From NCBI GenBank assembly GCA_036023115.1, contig JAYKKT010000086.1, positions 15,577,501-15,641,500 of the forward strand: DNA of 64,000 nucleotides, in the 5' to 3' direction. Source of the DNA: Brasenia schreberi (Eukaryota; Streptophyta; Magnoliopsida; Nymphaeales; Cabombaceae). Numbering within the stretch: position 1 is the stretch's first letter; each line of letters opens with the position of its first letter. Below, in pieces: positions 11,001 through 23,000 of the stretch. A model generated the notes under the pieces. It saw nothing but the letters and a program-made list of their open reading frames with translations, was not told the DNA's origin and made no database searches. Position numbers and translations under genes: made by a program.

Positions 11001-14000
11001 TTTCAGTAATCTATAGATTTAAACTACAGTAGTTGGGACATGATTTGTGTAGCATGAAGTCGTGTTCATTTGGTACAGATTAATAGCAAACAGTTTGGGA
11101 TTTGTTCTGCCCTACATTTGGTACATATTAGTTATAGTCAATCTTATCAAAAGTGGTTGTCTTATATAGTAAAGAAGAGGAAGACAAAATCTATCTTAAA
11201 GAAAAGAAAAAGTCCTGATTATAATGGAAAAGAATAAGATGGGAGATGGTTGTGTAAGTAATTCCTCGAACAAGAGTGAGGTATTTAAAATCACAAACCT
11301 AAAGCTAGATGGTAAGAACTATCTTCAATGGACCAGATCCATTGAATTAGCCGTAATGATAAGGGGGTGATGAGATTACTTAACTGGAGACATCCCACCG
11401 CCTCCCACAACGGATTCACTCTATTCTCGATGGCGTAGGAAAAATGCTTTGGTAAGTGGATGGCTTATACAATCAATGGTACCATCAATTGGTTGTATAT
11501 TCATGTTTTTAGAGTCAACGAAGGATATTTGGCTTGCAGTTTAAGATGCCTATGCTCAGAGAAAAAATATAGCTAAAAAATATGATATTATTGAGAAGAT
11601 TCAGAAGTGTAGACAAGGAGGAAGATCAGTCAGTGAATATTATGGAGAACTTGGAGGTTTATGGGAAGAATAACAGGTCTACTCTAAGACAAAATGTCAA
11701 GGCTGTATGCAAGAACGCAATTAAGAGTTTGAGGAGAGAAAAGTATTTGATTTGTTGTGGGACATCTCTTCTGAATATAAGGTTATGAAAAATAATATTC
11801 TGAGTACAGAAGAGCTTCCTACTTTGAGTACAATGTACTCTCTCTTACTTCGGAAAAAAGATCAGAAACATCTAGAAAAGGAGACCAAAATTAGTCTAGA
11901 GACCTCTGCATTTGTGAAAAGGAACACTTCTAATCCTTTCTTTTCTCGTGGACGAGGTGGATATGAGCGTGGTAGAGGTAGGACTTCACTTTCTTCAGAA
12001 GAGAAGGATAAATTAATCTGCTGTCACTGTGGAGAATTAGTTGGCAAACCCACTTACTACCAAAATAGACCTAATAAAGCCTACTTTAGTAGTGACCAAA
12101 GTGATAAACAGAATACAAAAAGTAGTGCAACTTCATTGGCTGACATAAAGAAAGAGATTGAGATACTTAAGGCTCGCCTGATGGACTCACAAACTCCTTC
12201 CACTTCATCTAATGCTGATTCTCAAGCTACAATGGCATATCCATTCTCTTTTATGGTAAGGGTAATTTTTTTATTTCTCATCCCAGGATATGGGCTATTG
12301 ATTTAGGTGCCACAGATCACATGGTGAGTAGGCGAGAGTTTTTTGACGACTATGAGTTGACTCAAGGAAAAATTAATATTAGGTTGACTGATGGCTCAAA
12401 TACACCAATTGTTGGAAAATGAAGTATCACTATACCTTTTGACATATTAAAGAATGTCTTGCATGTTCCAAATATTTCAATCAATTTATTATCAGTCTTC
12501 GCCATGACACAAGATTTAAAATGTCATTTAATTTTTGACTCTACTGAATGTTTCTTTCAGGAACTGAGGACAGAGAGGATCTTTGGTCAGGATAGACAAA
12601 AGAGTAGCAATGCAGTCAACAATGATTATAGAAAAGCAGAAGGGGGAGTTACCTTTATGGCACCAGAGACTAGGACATTTACCTTTTATCTAAAATTAGA
12701 ATGTTATTGCCTAAGGTTGCTCATTGTAATGATTTAAATTTGAACTGTGATACCTGTTAGAAGGCAAAATATCATCGTGTTTCATTTCTTTTGAACGAAA
12801 AAAAATCCTCCCAACCTTTTGAGATTGTTCACTCTGATGTTTGGGGACCCTGCTCTACCACTTCATTACATGACCATAAGTACATTATTTCATTAATTGA
12901 TGATTGTATCTGATTTACCATGATATCTCTCATGAAAACTAAGGAGGAGGTGAAAGATATTCTTCCTATATATTGTCATTTTGTACACACTCAATTTCAA
13001 CACACTATTAAAATTCTTCAGAGCAATAATGGAGGTGAATTTATGTCTCAATCACTCCATTCATATTTCTTAGATTGTGGTATTGTACATCAAGCCCGGA
13101 TAAAGGAGGAGGGTTGTGTTAGGCTTTCGACAGCCAGCGTAAAACTTCATCGGATTTCTACAACATGGATTACAAAAATTATGAGCATTGCTTTGGGGCG
13201 TTCCCGCCTAGCGACGTGCTGCAGAGCCCGAATGCAGTAAGAAGTAAGCAAGGGCCACTACATTTTCGCCCGAATGTAGTGAATCAATTGCAGAGAGGGT
13301 TCCCACATCATGGACGGGTGTGGGTAAAGAAGTTAGTCCTGCTACATTGCCGCCCGAATGTAGTGAAAAATTTTCAGAGAGGGTCTCCGCATTTTGATTA
13401 TGGACGGATGCGGGGGGTAAGGAAGCTAGTCCTAGATAATAAGATTCGTATTGGTTCTTGGAATATCGGAACATTATCGGGTAAGCTAATGGAGGTGGTA
13501 GATACTATGATTCGGAGAAAGATTCATATTCTATGTTTACAAGAGACAAAATGGGTTGGAGAAAAAGCAAAGGAGATAGAGGATATAGGTTTTAAATTAT
13601 GGTACTCAGGTAAAGAAAAGGCCCGAAACGGAGTTGGTATTATCATAAATAAAGATTTAAAGGAGAGTGTAGTAGACATACAACGATATGGTGACCGAAT
13701 CATGACATTGAAATTAGTGTTAGGAGTAGAGGTTTTGAATATAGTTTGTGCTTACGCACCCCAAGTAGGACTAGAAGATAGTATAAAGACAGTTTTTTGG
13801 GAAGAGTTAGATAAGGTGTTTCAAAAGATTCCACAAAGGGAGATGATTTGTTTAGGAGGAGATTTAAATGGACATGTCGGTAAAGAGGCATTAGGATATC
13901 AAGGGATTCATGGAAACTTTGGTTATGGGGATATAAACGAGGAAGGTAGGGAGATTTTAAATTTTGCTATGTCATTTGATCTCTTTATAGTCAATACAAT

Positions 14001-17000
14001 CTTCAAAAAACGAGATGAACATTTAATTACTTATAAGAGTGGCTTATCACAAACACAAATTGATTACTTTATTTGTAGAAAAAAAGATAGAGCGTGTTGT
14101 AAAGATTGTAAGGTAATTCCAGGAGAAAGCTTAACCACCCAACATTGACTTTTAGTTATGGATTTACAAATAAAAAAATGGACAAAGAAGAAAAGAGTGC
14201 ATCGAGCTATTCGGACTAAATGGTGGAACCTCAAAAGTGAGAAAGAAGATATATTTAAACAAAAAGTCCTTCAAGGAGATGTTTGGAATTATGTTGGCAC
14301 ACCCTCTGATATGTGGAACAATATGGCTATACATATTAGGAAAGTGGCAAAAGATGTGTTAGGGGTATCTAAGGGAGGTGTACCGGCACAAAAAGAAGCT
14401 TGGTGGTGGAGTGAAGTAGTACAAAACAAAATCAAGGCAAAGAGGGCATGTTACAAATTACATTATGCTAAGAAAACTAGTGAAACTTTAGAAGCTTATA
14501 AGAAAGCAAAGAAGGAAGCAAAAAAGGTCGTTAGTGAAGCAAAAGCTAAGATTTGGGAGGACTTATATAAAAAACTCAACTCAAAAGAGGGTGAAAGAGA
14601 CATTTTTAGGATAGCTAGGGCTAGAGATAAGAAAACTAAAGATCTTAATTATGTTAGATGCATAAAAGACGAGGATGAAAAAATTCTAGTGGCAAATGAT
14701 GATATAAGAAATAGATGGAAAAACTATTTTTATAATCTTTTTAATGAAAATAACGATGTTAGTATTAGTTTAGGAGATTTAGCCAAGTCAGAAAAGTATA
14801 TAAACCACAATTTCTACCGACGTATTCAAAAGAATGAAGTCAAAGAGGCTCTTAAACATATGAAGAGTGGTAAATCGGTAGGACCAGATAATATTCCTAT
14901 AGAAGTTTGGAAAATACTAGGAGAAATAGGAATCACTTGGCTCACAAGACTATTTAATGAAATATGGAAAAACCAAAAGATGCCCGAGGAATGGAGAGCA
15001 AGTACACTTATACCCATATATAAAAACAAGGGAGACATTCAAAATTGTGCGAATTATCGAGGTATTAAGTTAATGAGTCATACTATGAAATTATGGGAAA
15101 GAATTATTGAACGTAGGTTAAGACAAGTATCAAGTACAACATAGAACCAATTTGGATTTATGCCTGGTAGATCTACTATTGAAGCGATTCACCTTTTGAG
15201 ACGTCTTATGGAACATTTTAGAGCAAAAAAGAAAGACCTTCACATGATATTTATTGATCTAGAAAAAGCTTATGATAGGGTACCGAGAGAGGTTCTTTGG
15301 AGAACTTTCGAAAAAAGAGGTATCCCATTGACATATATTAACCTTATAAGAGACATGTATGATGGTGCAAAAACATGTGTGAGGACTCATGAAGGAACGA
15401 CAGACTTCTTTGAAGTTAATATTGGGTTACATCAAGGATCAACTTTAAGTCCATACTTATTTATAATGGTGATGGATGAGTTAACAAAACATATTCAAGA
15501 TGAAGTACCTTGGTGTATGTTATTTGCAGATGACATTGTATTAGTGGAGGAGTCTAAGGAAAAAGTTAATAGAAAATTGGAACTATGGAGAGAAACATTA
15601 GAAAACAAAGGCCTCCGACTTAGTAGAACAAAGACAGAATATATGGAATGTAAGTTTGATCATTTGGCTACTTCAGAGGACATAGAAATTAAAATTGGCA
15701 CACATTACATTCCCCAAAGGGAAAGTTTTAAATACCTAGGGTCAATTTTTCAAAGTGATGGAAGAATTGATGGAGATGTTACACATAGAATTAATGCTGG
15801 TTGGTTAAAATGGAGAGGAGCATCAGGTATTCTTTGTGATAAGAAGATACCATTAAAATTAAAAGGTAAATATTATAGAGCAGCAGTTAGGCCTGCCATG
15901 TTTTATGGTTCTGAGTGTTGGGCAGTTAATCATCAACATGTACAAAAGATGTCTGTGACAGAAATGAAGATGTTGAGATGGATGAGTGGTCATACAAGAA
16001 AAGACCGTATACATAATGAGGTTATTAGAAACAAATTAGGAGTGGCACCAATAGAGGATAAAATGAGAGAACATCGTTTGGACATATAGAAAGAAGATCA
16101 AAAGAAGAACCTGTAAGAAGGTTAGAAAACCTAAATTTGGAAAGTATTAAAAGAGGTAGAGGACGACCACAAAAGTGTTGGAAAGAAACAATAAAGAATG
16201 ATCTAGCTTATTGTGAGTTAACTGCTAACATGGCACACGATAGAGATCTGTGGAAACAAAGAATCCATGTAGCCGACCCCGTCTAGTATGGGAAAAGGCT
16301 TAGTTGTTGTTGTGGTATTGTACATCAAACCTCATGTTCCTATTCTCTACAACAAAATGATGTGTCTTAAAGGAAGAATAAACATATTATAGAGGTGGCT
16401 AGAACCCTTTTGAGTTGTTATGATGTTCCAAAATTGTATATGAGTGAAGCAGTTTTAACAGTGATTTATCTTATAAATCGTATGCCAAGTAGGGTTCTCA
16501 ACGGTGATACTCCATTTTATTCTCTATGTCCTTCCTAGAAACACTTTCATTTACTTCCAAAGGTGTTTGGATGTACTTGCTTTATTCATATATATTGTGG
16601 TTTGTGAGATAAATTAGATGCTAAAGCTGTTAAATGCATTTGTTTGGGATATTAAGCTACTCAGAAGGGGTATAAATGTTATGATCCTATGAAAAGAAGG
16701 TCATATGTTACAATGGATGTTATTTCTCATGAAGATACACCATTCTATAGCAAGCAGGAAGAGCAATCATCAGATGCTTATTCACCTAATGTAATACCTA
16801 TCCCACCAATTGAAAATCAATGAGAGCCTGCAAGAGAAGAAGAGGAGATGCATTATTCTCTAGAAAAGGCATGACAAGTTTATACTAGAGGTAAAAGAAA
16901 GACCTTTTTCCTGCACCAGTTTACTACTCTGAATCAAAATCCTCACCCTGAATTAGATTTGACTCCTTCTCAGGTAACTTCTCAAAATTCTGGTCAACTT

Positions 17001-20000
17001 TAAGATTTACCTATTGCACTGCGAAAAGGAAAACGTAAAATTGCTAAATACTCAATACAAAAGATGGTGTCATATACTAATTATCCCAAAAAGTATCAGT
17101 TGTTTGTGGTAAATGCAGATAACACTTATGTGTAGAGAATGAACTTCTTTATTATTCAATAGAAACCACACTTACATTGAAATTATGCTTTACAGAGCAG
17201 CCGTCCCCTTCTTATCTTAATGCTTCTCTATAACCCTAATCACCTATTAATACCCTATCTAACTTAATTTCCTAATCTACCCCTACTAAGAATTAACTAT
17301 TTCTAAGATGATATAAGACTCAAAATGACAAACTAACATGAGACAGAACTTATTAACATAACTTGACTCTCATTACATGCAAAGACAACTTTCCTTAACA
17401 CTCCCCCTCAAGTTGGGTGGAAAATGTTGATGACACCCAACTTGGATAAGGTCTCCTTTAATAGCTTGCTGGCAGTAGCTTTAGTTAAAAAATCAGCCAT
17501 CTGTTTGGAAGAATGAACATACTCCAGCTGGAATTCTTTGGTAGATATCTTCTCTCTGATGAAGTGGCAGTCAATTTCTATGTCCTTGGTCCTTTCGTGA
17601 TAAATTGGATTAGATGCCATCTGAATTGCTGCACTGCTATCACAATATAAAGGTATAGGATGTTTAAGTGAATAACCCAATTCAGTAATCAATGAAGATA
17701 TCCATGTTCCTTCACACATTGCTTGTGCTATAGCTCTATATTCAGCTTCTGCTATAGATCTTGCAACCACTGTTTGTTTTTTGCTTTTCCAAGATATAAT
17801 ATTACCCCAAGTAAAGTAACATAACCAGTAGTTGACTTTCTGTCATCGTAAGAACCCGCCCAGTCATCATCAGAATAAAGTTCAAAGTCCAAATTTGATG
17901 ATTTCGAATAAAGTAAACTCATTCCTGAAGTTGTTTTGAGATATCGAAGAATTCTATACACTGCATCCATCTGATTTTTTGTTGGTGAATGCATATATCT
18001 GCTCACAATCCCAACTGCATATGCAATATCTGGTCGAGTAATGGTCAAATATATGAGCTTACCCACTAGCCTCTGATATTTATGGATGTCTTTGAACTCT
18101 TCACTGTCGCCATTAAAAAATTTCTGATTTACCTCCATTGGAATGTCACTAAGTTTACATTCAAGCATTTGAATGTCTTCAAGGAGATCCATTAGGTATT
18201 TCCTCTGAGTCAAGTAGAGATACCTTTGTTGGAGTAAAGAACTTCTATGCCCAAGAAATAATGAAGCCTGCCGAGGTCTTTAATATCAAATAGTTTATGA
18301 AGACTCATTTTTTAACTTTGATATTTCTTCAAGGTCATCTCCTGTAACAATAATGTCATCAACATAAACTGCGAGAATTGAAATTTTTGTCCCTTTCTTG
18401 AAGAATATGGTATGATCATTGAGGCTTCTGCTGTAACCCAAACTACACACTGCTTTGCTGAATTTATCAAACCACGCTCTTGGAGACTGTTTCAACCCAT
18501 AAATGGCTTTATTGAGTTTACATACTCTATTAGAAGAAGACATATTTCGTTCCATGTATACTTCTTCATTTAAGTCTCCCTGTAAGAAAGCATTCTTAAC
18601 ATCCAATTGCCATAGGTCTCATCCCAAATTTGCCGCCATGCTAAGAAGTATTCTGATTGATGTAAGTTTAGCCACAGGTGCAAAGGTCTCTGTATAATCA
18701 ATGCCATATGACTGACTGTATCCTTTAGCAACCAATCTAGCTTTGTATCTCTCCACTGTTCCATCTCCCTTATATTTAATAGTAAACACCCACTTGCATC
18801 CTACTGTATGCCTATCAGAAGGCAACTGTGTGATGGTTCATGTATTGTTTTTAACCAGTGCATTTAGTTCTTCGTCAATTGCAGCTTTTCATAAGGGGCA
18901 CTTGATTGCTTCTTCGAACTTTGAAGGAATCTTTTGTTTTGCAGCATTCATAATGAAGGTTTGATAGCTCTGAGAAGTATTGACATATGACACATAATGA
19001 GAAATCGGATATCTTGCACATGCACGCTTACCTTTGCGAACAACAATAGGAATCTCAAGGTCATTGTCCACTCGTACTTGAGGATCTGATTCAGGGAAAA
19101 TCTCTTTAGTACATGGTTTTTCTGGAGTGTACACAATCTTTCGGTTTCCTTTCTTGTACGTCAGAATCTCTTTGGATGGTTGTTGGTGCTCACTCTAACT
19201 TTCAACTATCTCTGGATACTCCCCCTCACTAGGAACGAGTGGAAGGACACAATCGGTAGGTGGAGAAGCTTCAAGGGAATGAGAGGAATAAGGAGTAAGT
19301 TCGAAGAAAGTGACATCCTTGGAAACGTATAGTTTTTGAAGCAAGGGATCGTAACATTTATAGCCCTTTTTAGAGGTAGAGTAGCCCAAAAAAATACACT
19401 TAGTGGACTTTGCAGCCAGTTTATCACGATGAGGAAGAGGAATATGGACAAAACAAGTACACCCAAAGAGACGAGGAACAAGATGAAAAGGTTTGGAGGC
19501 TTTAGTAAGAGTATGAATAGGACTCTCCCCCTAAAGAGTATGACTGGGCATGCAATTTCGTTCAGCAAGACCATTCTGTTGAGGTGTATAGGGACAGGTA
19601 GTCTGATGAACAATGCCCTGGGCTTGGAGATACTTGGATAACTCAGTCCCAACGTATTCTCCCCCATTATCAGACCAAAGAATTTTAACACTAGCATGGA
19701 ATTGAGTATAAATAAATTTATGCACAATGGGAAAAATAGAGGCAACTTCAGACTTGAAGTACACGATGGTAAGTCGAGTACAATCATCAATGAAGGATAC
19801 AAAATACTTATAACCAAACAAAGAGTTACTGGACTAAGACCCCATACATCCGAGTGAAGAAGTTCAAAAGGTTGAGAGCACCGAGAATCACTTAAATGAT
19901 AAGAGACCCTATGGTGTTTCCCAAGTTGACAGACTTCACATTGAAACGGAAATTTATTGGACGGGACTCGAAACTGCGGAACAATATATGGAATTTTTGA

Positions 20001-23000
20001 CACAGGGAGATGACCAAGGCGATAATGCCAAAGACGAAGATCTGCATCGGGAGCGGGTGTGGCGGAGACACTGCAAGAGGCAGAAAGCGGAGATGAATCT
20101 TCAAGAATGTATAATCCTTACTGTAATTTACCATGTCCAAAGATTTTTTTCGTCTTTAGATCCTGAAATACACAACCAGTAGGATGAAATGTCACACAAC
20201 AATTTAAGGTACGAGTTAAAGAGCTGATGGAAAGAAGACTGAGCGGAAAACTGGGAACATGATATACAAAGGATAAATCTGAAAGACATGTAGAGACACT
20301 GCCCTGTCCAAGCATATAAGTGAAGGAACCATCGACCAATTTAATGGGGGCCTTATTCGTAAGAGGCTGGTAAGTGGAAAAATAGGAGGCGTCGCCAACC
20401 ATATGATCTGTAGCCCCTGAATCAATTATCCAAGTTTTGGAATTGGGAGAAGTGAAGGGAGTACCAGTAACAGTATGTGTAGCCTGAGCGATGGTAGCAT
20501 GGTTGGGTGGAGCTGAAGGTTTTTTAAAGAAGCGTTGTTCAAGACCCTCGATGCGTTTGAGAATCTCCTGAATGCCCTCAGTGCTGGTAGTGGAAGTGTC
20601 GGCAGAGTGGACTAATGAATGACGAGGTCTATAGGAATCGGGTTTACCATGTAATTCCCAACAGTGATCTCGGGTATGATGCGATTTACCACAATGGGAG
20701 CAGACTAGTTTATTCCTATCCTCGGAAGTAAGGCGTCCACGACCACGGCCACGACTCTGGAGACCACCTCGGCCACGAAAATGAGAACTGTCGTCTCGAA
20801 CCTGAAGGGCATGCTGGTCTGGAGTAAGAAACTGATCATTCTCAAGATTTCTGCGGTCTTCTTCTCTGATTAATAATGAGTAAACGGTGCCCAACGAGGA
20901 AAGTTCGTCTCTGCCTAAGATATTCAGTTTGACTGATTCAAATTCGGGATTAACACCCCACAATAAATCAAAGACTTTTTTTTTGTCAATCGCAGCCTGT
21001 CTTTCAGCATAACAAGAAGAACACTGGATATTTGTATAGTAGAATAGTTCATCCCAAAGACCACGGAGATCGGCATAATAGATACTGATGGATCGATTGG
21101 CTTGTTTGCACTTTCTGATTCGCTCCAGAATCTCATATTCTTTGGCGACATTCTTCTTCCGGGAATAAGCCTCAGCAACAGCACACCAAATAGCATGTGC
21201 AGAATCTAAAAACATAAATGTTTTAGCGATGGATGGAATCATTGACTGGAGCAACCACGATGAGAGTAAGGCATCTTCCCTTTTGTAGGTGGAGTAAAGA
21301 CTGTCATGTGGCGAGGGAATGGATGTGTAGCCCATCAAATGCTCCCATCTCCCCCTTGCTACAATGGCAAGTTCCACAGAGCGTGCCCATTCCATGTAAT
21401 TACGTCTATCCAGTTTGGTCGTGGTAATCTGAAGAGGGTCCGATTTATCAAAGAGACCAGAGGATTCACCGAGATGAGAAGACATCTCAATGCCCTTACC
21501 CTTGTCAGCCATCAAAGATTTAAGAGGAAGGACCAAATAAGCGCAGCGAAGATGAGGAGTCTAGCGACAGAAATGGCGTCTTGGAGAGATCGGAAGGTCT
21601 CGATTATCCCCAAATCTAACCAGACGAGGGTCGTCAAGAGCCACGAGATGCCACACTAGAGGCCAACACAATACAGAAGATCTCTATTATGAAGGAATCG
21701 AATCCTTACTCCTTCCTCAAAATTCCCAGTCACGGACAAGATCTTCAAAGGTTAGTTAAATATGGAGATGTTGATAGAGATGACCAGAACATGCAAATCA
21801 GGGTAAAGAGTGGCTCTGGCATATTATTTGTGCATAAATTGGGCAAGCGCCTGATGGACTTTGATAGGGACATGCTAAAGGCAAGGCTCCATGAATGTGT
21901 TGTTGTCTTGAACCAAGAAGTGAAATAGATAAAGATCAGAAATCCACTTTTAAGAAGCAGAGGACAGAATCACCAGCGTTCGCATGAAAGTAGTTCTGCG
22001 CAACCTGAAGCAACCATTCACATCGACTGAATACACCAAATTGTGCCTCCTTGGGTGCAGCGGATTCTTCAAGAACTGCCCAAGAAAAAAAAATCGCCTA
22101 GACAGAGGCTACCAAATACGGAATCACAAGAAACTCATGCTGGACGTCTGATACCATGTAGAGAATGAACTTCTTTATTATTCAATAGAAACCACACTTA
22201 CATTGAATGGCAGATTGGAGGCATTCTTCCAATCTGCCTTCAGCCCAAAATTCTGCTTTACAGAGCAGCCATCCCCCTCTTATCTTAATGCTTCTCTATA
22301 ACTCTAATCACCTATTAATACCCTATCTAACTTAATTTTCTAATCTACCCCTACTAAGAATTAACTATTTCTAAGATGACATAAGACTCAAAATGACAAA
22401 CTAACATGAGACAGAACTTATTAACATAACTTGACTCTCATTACATGCACAGTCAACTTTCCTTAACATTATGTTCCCAAGACATTTGAAGAGGCAGAGC
22501 AATATTTAGAGTGAAAGGCAATAATGAAAGAAGAAATTACAACATTAGTAAGAAACAAAACATGGGAACTTGTAACCGCCAGAGAGGAAACCAATGGGAT
22601 GTAAATGGGTATATTCAGTAAAGTACAAGGCCAATGAAAATATAGAGAGATACAAGGCGAGATTAGTGGCTAAAGGTTACAGTCAGTCATATGGAATTTA
22701 CTATACAGAGACCTTTGCACCAATAGAAAAAATGAACACTATTAGAATTATCTTAAGTGTGGTTGTAAATAAAGGATGGGATTTATGGCAGTTGAATATG
22801 AAAAATGCATTTCTTCAAGGGGACCTTATGGAAGATATTTACATGGACCTGCCACCTGGGTATGATCATGAATAAAAGTCAAACAAGGTATGCAAACTAA
22901 AGAAATCAATTTATGGCTTAAAACAATCTCCACGAGCATGGTTTGGAAAATTTGAAGTTGTTATTCAAAGAATTTGGATTGGCTTGGCAGTGAAGCGAAC

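Larger units (their letters stand above)
13094..16310 (+). mobile_element. RTE-type LINE, nearly full length, inside Copia A
   Basis: The insert is bounded by an 18-bp direct repeat, tgtggtattgtacatcaa (13076-13093 and 16311-16328). The first three bases overlap the (GTT)n tail, so the certain duplication is 15 bp. It splits the Copia A integrase motif GIVHQ. The element has a GC-richer leader with an 84-bp tandem repeat, an apurinic-type endonuclease, a reverse transcriptase and a short GTT-repeat tail instead of poly(A). These are hallmarks of the RTE clade. The same family occurs five more times in this window. Confidence 0.95.
17131..22468 (-). mobile_element. Copia-type LTR retrotransposon B, antisense, inside Copia A
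   Basis: The LTRs lie at 17131-17400 and 22157-22468. A perfect 5-bp target duplication ttatg flanks the element (17126-17130, 22469-22473). The complement of the primer site (gtctgatacca) abuts the right LTR, and the polypurine tract complement (ctccccctcaagttggg) abuts the left one. All five Copia domains can be read on the minus strand, in order, with frameshifts between gag-protease and pol. It is younger than Copia A because it splits it. Confidence 0.95.

Noticed and set aside
13208..13474. Minus-strand 88-codon frame in the LINE leader
   Set aside because: It is antisense to the 84-bp repeat and the LINE reading frame and has no independent support.
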